64,000 nt of DNA from Acinetobacter oleivorans DR1 (GTDB lineage: Bacteria > Pseudomonadota > Gammaproteobacteria > Pseudomonadales > Moraxellaceae), in the NCBI RefSeq assembly GCF_000196795.1, contig NC_014259.1, positions 558,001 to 622,000 on the forward strand, in the 5' to 3' direction. Made by a program: the position numbers and the translations under genes. The notes under the pieces were generated by a model that was not told where the DNA came from, made no database searches, and saw nothing but the letters and a program-made list of their open reading frames with translations. Position 1 is the first letter of the stretch, and each line of letters begins with the position of its first letter. Shown here piece after piece: positions 53,614 through 62,415 of the stretch.

Positions 53614-54489
53614 TTATAAACCTGCTTGCCAAAATGCTTCACCAGCTGCAATAGGATCATTGGTCTTTTCAAGTGTTTCAATCCAGACTGGATATTGACG
53701 AATGACCGGATGCTGACTTGGATGAAAATCTTTTTTAAACCAATCTAAATATTGGCTTTTCATAGCAGTTAATGTGCCATTTTTGCCGAAGAACCAAGGT
53801 AAGCCTTTAAGGCTCATTAAGAGTCTTTCTCTAGAACTAAAACCATCACATTTCAACATGATGTTGGTGCGATAGAGCGTAAAACCAAACATGAGTACTG
53901 TTGTAAGAACCAATACAAATCGACGAGTCGACTCAGGAACTTCACCTACTTGTTTCATGACATCAAAAGCAACATCACGATGCTCCATTTCTTCAATGGC
54001 ATGCCAAGCAAAAAGCGCTCGGACATAGGGGTAAGCATTTTCTAAAGTTTTTTTATTGCTATAAAACGTTTCTGCCATTAATGCCGTTAAATGTTCAGCT
54101 GCTGCCGTCATTGCAATATTGTATTGTGGTGAGCGTTTGGTGAGTTCAAAACGAAAAATTCTTTTTAGTGTAGCTGTGAATTGATCAACAGGCATACCTT
54201 GTTCTTTCATGAGCTGATTCATTTTGTCATGAGCAATACCGTGTTGAGCTTCTTGTTTAATAAAGTCCACAACTCGTTTTTGTAGTTCTGGATCTTCAAT
54301 TTTGTCACGGAACATACGAACGCATTCAATGAAATAACGCTCCCCATCAGGAAAGGTTAAGCTGAGTGCATCAAACATACGAGTCAAAAAAGGATCATTA
54401 TTAAACCAAAAGCGAGGTGCTTCGTTTAAGTGAAAATCTAGATCTTTACGAACCACTGGCTCGACTTGATAAGAAACATGTGCGTTCAT
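53614..54489 (-). CDS. PF10118 family predicted metal-dependent hydrolase
   Basis: The 291-residue protein has the helical di-metal pattern of PF10118: LTFPDGERYFIECVRMF, FIKQEAQHGIAHDKMN and HAIEEMEHRDVAFDVM, that is, repeated E..H motifs as in ferritin-like proteins. A hydrophobic stretch near residues 185-205 may associate with the membrane. Members are called metal-dependent hydrolases but the reaction is unproved. The divergent AraC-type regulator gene 120 bp away suggests local regulation. Confidence 0.82.
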   Translation of the reverse strand: MNAHVSYQVEPVVRKDLDFHLNEAPRFWFNNDPFLTRMFDALSLTFPDGERYFIECVRMFRDKIEDPELQKRVVDFIKQEAQHGIAHDKMNQLMKEQGMPVDQFTATLKRIFRFELTKRSPQYNIAMTAAAEHLTALMAETFYSNKKTLENAYPYVRALFAWHAIEEMEHRDVAFDVMKQVGEVPESTRRFVLVLTTVLMFGFTLYRTNIMLKCDGFSSRERLLMSLKGLPWFFGKNGTLTAMKSQYLDWFKKDFHPSQHPVIRQYPVWIETLEKTNDPIAAGEAFWQAGL

Positions 54490-54609
54490 ATTTTATTTCT
54501 CGCATCTAACTTGTTTACTAGTATGTCGCGGCTGGTCGGCTTTGTTTTGACAGTTATTGCCAATTTTTATACAGTTTGCGACAAGATGGCAGTAAAAAAA
54601 GGATGAGCC

Positions 54610-55659
54610 ATGCAGGATTTTACGATTTCAAATGGGTATTTTTACCTTTGGAATACTTACTTAAAAGAAAGGGAAATGGACTGGCAGGCATTAAATCTGA
54701 CGGATGTTCAGGCCCGACAAGTTCAAAATATTTTAGCTTCGTCTATTGATGCTCAATCATCTTTAAATTTTTTTCTTGAGCTTTTAGAGCTAACCGAATC
54801 TCAGCTACAAGTTTCCAATTTAGCTTTGGAAATGGCCACTTGCATTACACCCGCTAATTTTGGTGTATTGGGCTATATGGCATCCCGAAGTGGCAGTTTT
54901 GCCGAGGTTCTTGAATATATTATGAAGTTTCATCGTCTGGTGATTGACGGTGAACAAGTGGTGCCTATGCAAATTGAGCAAGATGCTTCTAAAATTCGTT
55001 TGTATTGGCCATTGGTTGATGACAGCAATATCATACTTTGTGAATTGACCTTGGCCGCGATGGTACAGCTTGCTAAACAGATAGCCCCACTACATGATTT
55101 TCTCTTGCAACAAGTTGAGTTCGTGCACCGTGCACGTGGTCCCTTAGTGCACTATCAGCGTTTCTTTCAATGCAAATTATCATTTGAAAAACCTTACTAT
55201 GCATTAACTTTTGCAAGTGAGGGACTAAGTATTCGTCCTCAGCATGCAGACCCAACCTTAATGCAACTTTTAGTGAAACAGGCAGAAGAAGCATTAGCTC
55301 AGCGTAAAATACATACAGATTTAGCTCAGCAAATACATTGGATCGTCCATGAATATTTTAAGCAAAGGCAGCAGGCCCCTAAAATAGAAGATATTGCCAT
55401 CGAGTTGAATATTTCAGTACGAAGCTTGCAGCGCCAGCTACAGTCATTAAACACTTCATTTAAATTAATTTTAGATGCAGAGCGTATGAGACGCTGTGAG
55501 ATATTACTTAACCAAAATGCCAGCCTCACTTTAATTGCTGAACAATTGGGATATTCGGACCAGTCAGCACTCGCACGTGCCCATAAAAATTTGACAGGAC
55601 AAACCCTATTAGCAAGAAAAAGACAATTACAGCTAACAAATAAAAATGCAATAAAATAG
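54610..55659 (+). CDS. AraC-family transcriptional regulator
   Basis: The 349-residue protein has an N-terminal effector domain of the type called arabinose-binding (GVLGYMASRSGSFAEVLEYI and later strands) and a C-terminal AraC double helix-turn-helix (about 248-340): IEDIAIELNISVRSLQRQLQ and ASLTLIAEQLGYSDQSALARAHKNLTGQT, seen here as adjacent pieces. It resembles regulators of lipid or amino-acid catabolism. Likely target is the divergent PF10118 gene; this is inference from position. Confidence 0.9.
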   Translation: MQDFTISNGYFYLWNTYLKEREMDWQALNLTDVQARQVQNILASSIDAQSSLNFFLELLELTESQLQVSNLALEMATCITPANFGVLGYMASRSGSFAEVLEYIMKFHRLVIDGEQVVPMQIEQDASKIRLYWPLVDDSNIILCELTLAAMVQLAKQIAPLHDFLLQQVEFVHRARGPLVHYQRFFQCKLSFEKPYYALTFASEGLSIRPQHADPTLMQLLVKQAEEALAQRKIHTDLAQQIHWIVHEYFKQRQQAPKIEDIAIELNISVRSLQRQLQSLNTSFKLILDAERMRRCEILLNQNASLTLIAEQLGYSDQSALARAHKNLTGQTLLARKRQLQLTNKNAIK

Positions 55660-55768
55660 CCTTCCTGTGGCGATTTTCTATTCAGATGACGATCTAATAA
55701 TGGCTCGAAAATAGGAAGCTTTGATCATTGAGAAAAGTTTCAAAATATTGATAAATGTACGCCATGGG

Positions 55769-55785
55769 TTGTATGAATCATACAA
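55769..55785 (+). promoter_or_regulatory. Palindrome upstream of trpA
   Basis: TTGTATG-AAT-CATACAA (7-3-7) lies 121 bp before the trpA start in a 246-bp region. It may be an operator or small hairpin; no regulator is identified. Confidence 0.35.
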
Positions 55786-55905
55786 TCGAATATCGCCATA
55801 ACGTTAGACCTGTTCAATGGACAAAAAATAGCGTTAAAATGCGATGTTCTTGTATTTCTACAAACAACTCCTCAATTTTAAATAATTCAAGGAAAGCACA
55901 ACCCT

Positions 55906-56709
55906 ATGTCACGTCTTGCCACCCGTTTTGAAAAGCTTAAGTCCCAACAACGTAAAGCGCTTGTATCTTATGTCATGGCGGGTGATCCACAACCGCAAGT
56001 AACAGTTCCGTTACTGCATAAAATGGTTGCGGCAGGAGTAGATGTCATTGAGCTTGGTTTACCATTTTCAGATCCAATGGCCGATGGTCCAGTAATTGCG
56101 CTTGCAGCTGAACGTGCGCTTGCAGCAGGGACTAACACATTAGATGCTCTTAATATGGTAAAGGAGTTCCGTGAACAGAATCAGGATACACCTGTTGTTT
56201 TAATGGGTTATCTAAATCCGGTTGAAGTGATTGGTTACGAGAAGTTTGTTTCTCATGCGAAAGAGTGTGGTGTAGATGGCTTATTACTGGTGGATTTACC
56301 GCCAGAAGAGTCAAAAGAGTTTGGTGCTGTGTTGAAGCAACATGACATGGATCAAATCTTCTTGCTCGCACCAACTTCTACAGACCAACGCATTCAACAT
56401 GTGGCAAATCAGGCAAGTGGATTTATCTACTATGTTTCACTTAAGGGTGTAACGGGAGCCGCAACACTAGATACGGCAGAAGCTGCTGCACGTATTCAAA
56501 AAATCAAAAATGCCACTGATATTCCAGTAGGTGTTGGTTTTGGTATTAGTGATGCGGCTTCAGCAAAAGCAATGGGTAGCGTTGCTGATGCTGTGATTGT
56601 AGGTAGTGCTTTCGTTAAAAATTTTGCAACGTTGGCAGCGGATGACGCTGTTGAACAGACGGTGAATAAAGTCAAGGAGCTTCGAGCAGCGCTCGATGAG
56701 TTAGTATGA
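55906..56709 (+). CDS. trpA: Tryptophan synthase alpha subunit
   Basis: TrpA cleaves indole-3-glycerol phosphate to indole and G3P, working with TrpB. The pattern YVMAGDPQP, GVDVIELGLPFSDPMADGPV (catalytic Glu), VVLMGYLNPVEVIG, GLLLVDLPPEES (catalytic Asp) and YYVSLKGVTGA identify it. Length 267 aa is usual. AAGGA precedes the ATG. It shares a 4-bp ATGA overlap with accD, so tryptophan and fatty-acid genes are co-translated here. Confidence 0.97.
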   Translation: MSRLATRFEKLKSQQRKALVSYVMAGDPQPQVTVPLLHKMVAAGVDVIELGLPFSDPMADGPVIALAAERALAAGTNTLDALNMVKEFREQNQDTPVVLMGYLNPVEVIGYEKFVSHAKECGVDGLLLVDLPPEESKEFGAVLKQHDMDQIFLLAPTSTDQRIQHVANQASGFIYYVSLKGVTGAATLDTAEAAARIQKIKNATDIPVGVGFGISDAASAKAMGSVADAVIVGSAFVKNFATLAADDAVEQTVNKVKELRAALDELV

Positions 56710-57602
56710 ATCAAGAAGTGAAATCAGGGAAAGTTCTTAGCCCTTCGACACCATGGACAAAACGTCCGGTTCCAGGTATTGAAGTCGCAAATGAGCAACA
56801 AATTCTCAAAGCAACATTTACTGAGCCAACGATTGAATGCCCTGAATGTCATGCTCTAGTGACACGTACAGCAATCTCTTTCAATGCGTATGTTTGTCCG
56901 CAGTGTGATGAACACTTACGTATGAAAGCTCGTGATCGTTTGAACTGGTTCTTCGACAATGTAGTAGCAGAATTAGGGCAAGAATTTAGCGCGAAAGATC
57001 CGTTAAAGTTTGTCGACACTAAGCCATATCCAGATCGTATGCGTGAAGCGCAAACCAAAACTGGTGAAACGGAAGCCTTAATTGCCATGCAAGGTAATTT
57101 AAATGGCGTAGATATGATTGCATGTGCTTTTGAGTTCGACTTTATGGGCGGCTCTATGGGTACAGTTGTAGGCGACCGTTTTGTTCAGGCTGCTGAACTT
57201 GCTATTGAAAAACGTCAACCATTGATCTGTTTCGCAGCTTCTGGTGGTGCACGTATGCAAGAAGGTATGCTGTCTCTTATGCAAATGGCACGTACTTCAG
57301 CGGCGATCCAAAAGTTAAAAGATGCAGGTTTACCTTATATCGTGGTGTTAACACATCCTGTATATGGCGGTGTAACAGCTTCTTTAGCAATGTTGGGTGA
57401 TATTCATATTGCTGAACCTAAAGCGATGATTGGCTTTGCTGGTAAACGTGTAATTGAGCAGACTGTACGTGAAACTCTAGAAGAACCGTTCCAACGTGCT
57501 GAATATTTGCTTGATCATGGTGTAATCGATCAGATTGTTCATCGTCATGCTTTACGTGATACTGTATCTCGACTTGTATCGAAATTGATGAACTTACCTT
57601 GA
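56706..57602 (+). CDS. accD: Acetyl-CoA carboxylase carboxyltransferase beta subunit
   Basis: AccD with AccA transfers CO2 from biotin-BCCP to acetyl-CoA, making malonyl-CoA. The zinc ribbon ECPECHALVTR...YVCPQCDEHLRM (about residues 39-66) is intact, followed by the carboxyltransferase core FDFMGGSMGTVVGDRF and CFAASGGARMQEGMLSLMQM. Length 298 aa is normal. It overlaps trpA upstream and folC downstream by 4 bp each. Confidence 0.97.
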   Translation: MNQEVKSGKVLSPSTPWTKRPVPGIEVANEQQILKATFTEPTIECPECHALVTRTAISFNAYVCPQCDEHLRMKARDRLNWFFDNVVAELGQEFSAKDPLKFVDTKPYPDRMREAQTKTGETEALIAMQGNLNGVDMIACAFEFDFMGGSMGTVVGDRFVQAAELAIEKRQPLICFAASGGARMQEGMLSLMQMARTSAAIQKLKDAGLPYIVVLTHPVYGGVTASLAMLGDIHIAEPKAMIGFAGKRVIEQTVRETLEEPFQRAEYLLDHGVIDQIVHRHALRDTVSRLVSKLMNLP

Positions 57603-58885
57603 ACCAACAAGCTCCACTTTCAATAGACTCTTTAGATACATGGCTCAATTATTGGAGCCATGTTCACGTTACAGGGATAGATCTTGGTCTGGAACGTGTA
57701 ATTCCTGTTGCAGAAAAGCTGGGTGTAACTCAGCCTACCGCTAAAGTTTTTACAGTAGCCGGAACGAATGGTAAAGGCTCAACTACAACCACACTGGCCG
57801 CGATATTAAACGCACAGGGTTATAAAGTTGGGTTATATCAGTCACCTCATATCTATCGCTTTAATGAGCGAGTCAAATTAGGTGGAGTTGAAGTCGATGA
57901 TCAAAGTCTGATTGATGCTTTTGTTCAAGTCGATCAGGCTCGTCGCGATTGTGATTTAAGCTTATCTTTTTTTGAAGCAACCACCTTGGCTGCTTTTGTC
58001 ATTTTTAAACAACAGCAATGTGATGTATGGGTGCTCGAAGTTGGTTTGGGTGGACGCTTAGATGTCGTCAATGTAATTGATCCCGATGTTGCAGTTATTA
58101 CTAATATTGGCCTAGATCATACTGACTGGTTGGGCGATACCATCGAAAAAATTGCTTTTGAAAAAGCAGGCATTATTCGTCCACAAATTCCGGTTGTTTT
58201 TGCTGGCGAACAAATTTTACCTCAAGCAATCCAAGATAAAGCAGAAAGTACGCAAGCAGACTTATATGCCGTTAATCGTGATTATTTTTATAAACTCGCC
58301 GATGATGGACAAAACTGGTACTTTGCCTCAGAAGGAACTACTTTAAAGCTTCCCTTAGGTCATTTAGCCATTGAAAATATTGCGGGAGCGGTTGCAGCTA
58401 TTTTAAACAGCGGACTTGAAATTTCTCAGTCAGCATTAGAAAAAGGTATTCAATCTGCACGTTTAGCTGGACGTTTTGAGCAGCGTCAAGTGGAGGGTAA
58501 AACGGTAATTTTTGATGCCGGACACAATCCACATGGTGTTGAATTTTTGTTAAAGCAATTGCGAAATTTCTTAGAATACAATAAACAGTACACAGAAGTT
58601 GTCGCAGTATTTTCAATGCTGGCAGATAAAGATATAAAATCAGTAGTCGATTTATTAAAACCTACTGTTTTACATTGGAAAATTGCTGAGTTGAATGTGC
58701 CGCGTGCTGCACCGATTCAGCAACTCAATGATGCCTTGCAAGGCCAGACAGTACAACAATATGGCAATATCAAAGAGGCTTTTAAATCAGCGCTTGAGCA
58801 AACAAATAACAATCAGCTGATTTTGGCCTGTGGTTCGTTTCATACTTTAGAAGCGATTTGGGAGTATTTGGAAGAATGTCAATGA
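57599..58885 (+). CDS. folC: Bifunctional dihydrofolate / folylpolyglutamate synthase
   Basis: This Mur-ligase-like enzyme joins glutamate to dihydropteroate and extends folate glutamates. The P-loop FTVAGTNGKGSTTTTLAAIL, YQSPHIYRFNERVKLGG, the Omega/metal region LEVGLGGRLDVVNVIDPDVA and IFDAGHNPHGVEFLLKQL are clear. The start is TTG at 57599, overlapping the accD stop; no better start lies before the first conserved segment. Length 428 aa is usual. The stop overlaps the start of the SPOR gene. Confidence 0.95.
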   Translation: MNQQAPLSIDSLDTWLNYWSHVHVTGIDLGLERVIPVAEKLGVTQPTAKVFTVAGTNGKGSTTTTLAAILNAQGYKVGLYQSPHIYRFNERVKLGGVEVDDQSLIDAFVQVDQARRDCDLSLSFFEATTLAAFVIFKQQQCDVWVLEVGLGGRLDVVNVIDPDVAVITNIGLDHTDWLGDTIEKIAFEKAGIIRPQIPVVFAGEQILPQAIQDKAESTQADLYAVNRDYFYKLADDGQNWYFASEGTTLKLPLGHLAIENIAGAVAAILNSGLEISQSALEKGIQSARLAGRFEQRQVEGKTVIFDAGHNPHGVEFLLKQLRNFLEYNKQYTEVVAVFSMLADKDIKSVVDLLKPTVLHWKIAELNVPRAAPIQQLNDALQGQTVQQYGNIKEAFKSALEQTNNNQLILACGSFHTLEAIWEYLEECQ

Positions 58886-59934
58886 ATAACAAACAACGCT
58901 GGATGGGTGGTGTTGTTTTACTGGGAGGTGGTGTTTTATTGGCAGCATTACTTCTAAAAGGGAATGAGGAAATAAAACAGGTTGAAGTTCAGCCACCCGC
59001 ATCCACATCGCCAAAAACTCAAACTAAGCCAAAGCAAGCAACCGAAGGACAAATGGTACAACTACAACCTCTAGCGGTTGATGTTGAAACAGAAAAACGT
59101 TTGTTAGAAGAACAGCGCCGTTCGCGTGAAAAAGCAGTTGCTGAGCAAGAAGCACGTGCAGCTGAGTTTTTAGCAATGCAACAGCAAGCTGAAGCTGATG
59201 CTGCTCGTAAAGCCGCAGCAGAGTACGCTGCGATTAATGCACGTCGTACAGCTGCTCAAGAAAGTTCAGATAATATTCCACCAGAGTTAGTGGGTGAGGC
59301 GAAAGCTAAAAACCAGCAAACTAATGTGGCAAATAAAACAACTGATACTTCAAAAATAGATGCAGACAAAAAAGCAGCTGAAGCAAAACGCCAAGCGGAA
59401 GCTGATAAGAAAGCAGCTGAAGCAAAACGTCAGGCAGAAGCTGATAAGAAAGCAACTGAAGCAAAGCGCCAAGCAGAAGCCGATAAAAAAGCAGCTGAAG
59501 CAAAACGTCAAGCGGAAGCTGATAAAAAAGCAGCTGAAGCAAAACGTCAGGCAGAAGCTGATAAAAAAGCAGCTGAAGCAAAACACAAAGCAGAAGCTGA
59601 TAAGAAAACATCAGAGGCTAAACGTAAAGCAGAAGCTGATAAAAAAGCTGAGGCTGAAAAAGCGCGTGAATTGCTGGAAAATGGTGATAAAAAGTGGATG
59701 GTGCAAGTTGCATTGGCTGCTAACCAAGCAAATGCAGATGCAGTTGTTTCTAAATTACGAGCTAAAGGCTACAAGGTAACTACGAGCCAAACAAGCAAGG
59801 GAATCCGTATTATGGTAGGTCCTGCGAAAGACCGTGATACAGCAGATGCGGCCCGTAAGAAAATTACTTCTGATTCAAGTTTAAATATGAAATCGGCTTG
59901 GGTCATTGATTGGGTGCCATTAGATCAGCGTTAA
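58882..59934 (+). CDS. SPOR-domain protein with TolA-like repeat region (DedD-like)
   Basis: From the ATG at 58882 (GGAAG 8 nt upstream; overlaps the folC stop) the 350-residue protein has an anchor helix (about 7-25), a charged Ala/Lys/Glu helical region with seven 13-residue repeats (unit type DKKAAEAKRQAEA), and a C-terminal SPOR domain KWMVQVALAANQANADAVV to WVIDWVPLD. SPOR domains bind denuded septal peptidoglycan, so a cell-division role like DedD is likely; folC-dedD adjacency is known in gammaproteobacteria. The long helix could span the periplasm. Confidence 0.9.
   Translation: MNNKQRWMGGVVLLGGGVLLAALLLKGNEEIKQVEVQPPASTSPKTQTKPKQATEGQMVQLQPLAVDVETEKRLLEEQRRSREKAVAEQEARAAEFLAMQQQAEADAARKAAAEYAAINARRTAAQESSDNIPPELVGEAKAKNQQTNVANKTTDTSKIDADKKAAEAKRQAEADKKAAEAKRQAEADKKATEAKRQAEADKKAAEAKRQAEADKKAAEAKRQAEADKKAAEAKHKAEADKKTSEAKRKAEADKKAEAEKARELLENGDKKWMVQVALAANQANADAVVSKLRAKGYKVTTSQTSKGIRIMVGPAKDRDTADAARKKITSDSSLNMKSAWVIDWVPLDQR
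59365..59637 (+). repeat. 39-bp in-frame tandem repeats in the SPOR-domain gene
   Basis: Seven consecutive 39-bp units, each 13 codons, run from 59365 to 59637; the first five are nearly identical and the last two diverge, followed by a partial unit. Copy number is likely to vary by slippage or recombination without changing frame. The periodicity keeps two alternative frames open as well, which explains false ORFs on both strands. Confidence 0.92.
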
Positions 59935-59962
59935 TCTGATCTAAGGTTTACTTAAGATGTAG

Positions 59963-60541
59963 TTAAGATGGATTCGACAGTTGCTGTTGAATCCATTTTA
60001 CATTTTCAGGGGTGAATAAACGGTCAATATTTTTCCAGATAATATGGTAGCCATAACCACCTTCCTTCATTTCTTTAACCGCATCATCAATTGCCCAATT
60101 TTCAAAAATAATGCGATACATCGCAACGCTGGCGCCTGTACGGTCTGAACCATGGTAGCAGTGCAATAAAACACGTTGATTACTCTGTTTAGCAATTTTG
60201 ATTTGCTGCATAACCTCTAATAGATCTTGGCGGTTAATTGCCCATGTGTTGATAGGAATATGCACAAGATTAAAATTTTCATTTTTAAAAACTAAAGTAT
60301 CTGCGTCTTTGGCTCTTAAATTAATAATTGTTCCAATTTGATGATTCTTTAATTCTGAAATCATTGCAGCACTAGGTTGTTCACTGCGAAAAACATCATT
60401 ACTAATTTGATAAAAGTTATGGCTCTGAGAGACTAAAGTGCCCCAGTCTTTTGGTCGTTGCTCATGAGCAATACTTTCATGCTGCATACATCCTTGTAAA
60501 TTTATACAGATGAGAAGTGTAATGAGCGATAATTTTTTCAT
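59963..60541 (-). CDS. Tyrosine/dual-specificity phosphatase-like lipoprotein
   Basis: The 192-residue precursor has a lipoprotein signal ending LQGC (Cys18), then a PTP-like domain. The P-loop LLHCYHGSDRTGASV gives the nucleophile Cys128 and Arg134 (CX5R). The substrate loop before it reads HIPINTWAINR, where I do not see the usual general-acid Asp. It is placed in the periplasm or outer membrane by the lipobox. It overlaps the metallo-beta-lactamase-fold gene by 4 bp (ATGA), so the two are coupled. Substrate may be a phospho-sugar, lipid or protein. Confidence 0.85.
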   Translation of the reverse strand: MKKLSLITLLICINLQGCMQHESIAHEQRPKDWGTLVSQSHNFYQISNDVFRSEQPSAAMISELKNHQIGTIINLRAKDADTLVFKNENFNLVHIPINTWAINRQDLLEVMQQIKIAKQSNQRVLLHCYHGSDRTGASVAMYRIIFENWAIDDAVKEMKEGGYGYHIIWKNIDRLFTPENVKWIQQQLSNPS

Positions 60542-61350
60542 GTTTGATACCGATTAAGCTCATAAGGATCATGAGCACAAATTATTTCAATCGTTGGCTC
60601 ATGTTGAGCTAAATGCTGTAAGCGTTTGAGATTAACAAGGCGTTGCTCATTATCTTCTGCAAATGTTTTTTCCAGCACACCGAGTGATCTTAATTTATTT
60701 TTAGGGTTTAACTCTAGGTGTGAGTAGTAAGCATCCCCACAAAATAATATCCATTGATTTTGTTGCTTTATGGCAATACCACAATGACCAGCTGAATGCC
60801 CCAATAGAGGCACCATTAAAATTTCATCTTGGAACAGAGGAAAGCCTTTTACTTTTTCGAGGTTGAACCATGCTTCACCTTGCTGGTATTCAACAAAGTT
60901 CCAGTAGCGATGATCTTTATATTGATTGGTTCTATAACGAAGTTTGCCCTTAAAATTTGGAAGTTGGGCTGCGTTATATTCTGCAGCTAAAACATGCACA
61001 GTGGCATGTGGGAAATCTGAAATTCCACCTGCATGATCAAAATCAAGATGAGTGACAAAGATGTGCTGTACATCCTTTGGATTAAATCCGAGCTTTTGAA
61101 TTTGCTGAATAGCACTAAACTCAAGGTTAGGCTCAATTTTACCTAAACGTTTAACTAATGAGCCTAGGCGTTGTTTCATATGTAAATAATCTTGCAAGCC
61201 AAAGCCTGTATCAATAAGCACTAAGCCTCGATCAGTTTCAACCAGAAGGCAATGGCAGACGACTTCAGCGCGAAAGCCTTTTTGTCCAAAGAGTGGGGCA
61301 CAAACTGGGCACATGCTGCCACACTTTAAATGATGAATTTTATAGATCAT
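60538..61350 (-). CDS. Metallo-beta-lactamase-fold hydrolase
   Basis: The 270-residue protein has the metal motif THLDFDHAGG (His101, Asp103, Asp105, His106), a GHSAGHCGI segment and CGDAYYSH, together the two-metal site of the MBL superfamily; the layout resembles AHL-lactonase-like members. The N-terminus has a cysteine cluster (KCGSMCPVC) that could bind metal or form disulfides. No signal peptide is seen. It is first in a two-gene unit with the phosphatase lipoprotein. Lactonase activity is not proved by sequence. Confidence 0.88.
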   Translation of the reverse strand: MIYKIHHLKCGSMCPVCAPLFGQKGFRAEVVCHCLLVETDRGLVLIDTGFGLQDYLHMKQRLGSLVKRLGKIEPNLEFSAIQQIQKLGFNPKDVQHIFVTHLDFDHAGGISDFPHATVHVLAAEYNAAQLPNFKGKLRYRTNQYKDHRYWNFVEYQQGEAWFNLEKVKGFPLFQDEILMVPLLGHSAGHCGIAIKQQNQWILFCGDAYYSHLELNPKNKLRSLGVLEKTFAEDNEQRLVNLKRLQHLAQHEPTIEIICAHDPYELNRYQT

Positions 61351-61430
61351 GATTTTTATTTTTTATACCGAATCGCTTCGAGTTATAACTGATCTGAGCA
61401 GTAAAAACCATGTGTATTCAATACATAAAT

Positions 61431-61461
61431 AAAAAAGCCATCACGTTGGATGGCTTTTTAA
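61431..61461. terminator. Terminator-like hairpin upstream of the MBL-fold gene
   Basis: AAAAAAGCCATC pairs with GATGGCTTTTTA with a 6-nt loop. It has A- and T-runs on both sides; on the minus strand it would stop read-through from the peroxiredoxin gene. Confidence 0.75.
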
Positions 61462-61524
61462 GGGTGAAAAATTTACTTATTTTGCTTAAGATTTACTACG
61501 CGGTTGGCTTATTTGAAATCTTTT

Positions 61525-61753
61525 GATGCCTGCCTACGCACTTTGCTTGTCTTGCAAGGAACCTTTCAGATGCTTGCGCTACGCGCTTCGCTTGTCTTGT
61601 AGGGAGTCTTTCAGATGCCTGCCTAAGCGCACTTCGCTTGTCTTGCGCTTCGATTAAAGCCTTTTTTAAAGGCTTTTAAAATCAGCACATAACTGTCAGC
61701 TTTATTAGGAAACTTTAGAATGTTTGCCTACGCACTTCGCTTGTCTTGCAAGC
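61525..61753. repeat. Imperfect tandem repeats of about 44 bp
   Basis: Four copies of a unit containing GCCTACGCACTTCGCTTGT and then CTTGCAAG begin at about 61525, 61569, 61614 and 61720. The first three are spaced 44 and 45 bp apart, each preceded by CTTTCAGATG-like sequence; the fourth follows a 70-bp divergent spacer that includes a GCCTTTTTTAAAGGC hairpin. The gene-free stretch 61351-61764 is explained by this array, the terminator and the MBL-gene promoter region. No ORF fits. Confidence 0.8.
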
Positions 61754-61764
61754 AATAAAAACCT

Positions 61765-62415
61765 TTAGTCGGTTTTATTGCTTTCAGGCTGTGGTGTTAA
61801 GCGTAAATAAGGCTTAACCGCTGTATAGCCTTTAGGGAAGCGTTGTTTAATTTCTTCTTCATCTTTAAGTGATGGCACAATAACCACATCTTCGCCTTGT
61901 TGCCAGTTCGCTGGTGTAGCGACTTTATGCTTATCTGTTAATTGTAATGAGTCAACCACACGTAAGACTTCATTAAAATTGCGACCTGTTGAAGCAGGGT
62001 AGGTAATAATTAAGCGAACTTTTTTGTTCGGATCAATAATAACTAAAGAACGCACTGTGAGTGTTTCACTGGCGTTAGGATGGATGAAACCATAAAGCTC
62101 AGATACTTTACGATCTTTATCCGCAATGATTGGAAAATTTACCGTTGTGTTTTGTGTTTCATTAATATCGTTGATCCAGCCCTTATGAGACTCTACATCG
62201 TCTACTGACAAAGCAATCGCTTTAACATTACGCTTCGTAAATTCATCTTTTAATTTTGCTGTGTAACCTAATTCTGTTGTACATACTGGCGTATAGTCGG
62301 CTGGATGTGAAAATAAGATTCCCCAACTATCCCCTAAAAAATCATAAAAATTAATTATGCCTTCACTCGATTCTTGTTGAAAATCAGGGGCAGTGTCTCC
62401 TAATCGTAATGTCAT
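61765..62415 (-). CDS. 1-Cys peroxiredoxin (Prx6 family)
   Basis: The 216-residue enzyme reduces peroxides. The peroxidatic Cys45 lies in HPADYTPVCTTELG, with the supporting Thr42, and a later Arg within the thioredoxin-like fold. There is no second conserved Cys, and the long C-terminal arm (TPANWQQGEDVVIVPSLKDEEE) is that of Prx6/AhpC-TSA proteins. The gene stands alone; its promoter lies in the 62416-62640 region. It has no terminator directly after the stop but the repeat array follows. Confidence 0.93.
   Translation of the reverse strand: MTLRLGDTAPDFQQESSEGIINFYDFLGDSWGILFSHPADYTPVCTTELGYTAKLKDEFTKRNVKAIALSVDDVESHKGWINDINETQNTTVNFPIIADKDRKVSELYGFIHPNASETLTVRSLVIIDPNKKVRLIITYPASTGRNFNEVLRVVDSLQLTDKHKVATPANWQQGEDVVIVPSLKDEEEIKQRFPKGYTAVKPYLRLTPQPESNKTD

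Noticed and set aside
59321..59779. Long open frames on both strands across the SPOR gene
   Set aside because: They exist because a 39-bp repeat keeps alternative frames open; they lack ribosome sites and give Leu/Phe- or Lys/Gln-only low-complexity products.
61525..61753. Repeats considered as a CRISPR array
   Set aside because: Units are imperfect, nearly contiguous with a 44-bp period, have no unique equal-length spacers, and no cas genes are nearby.
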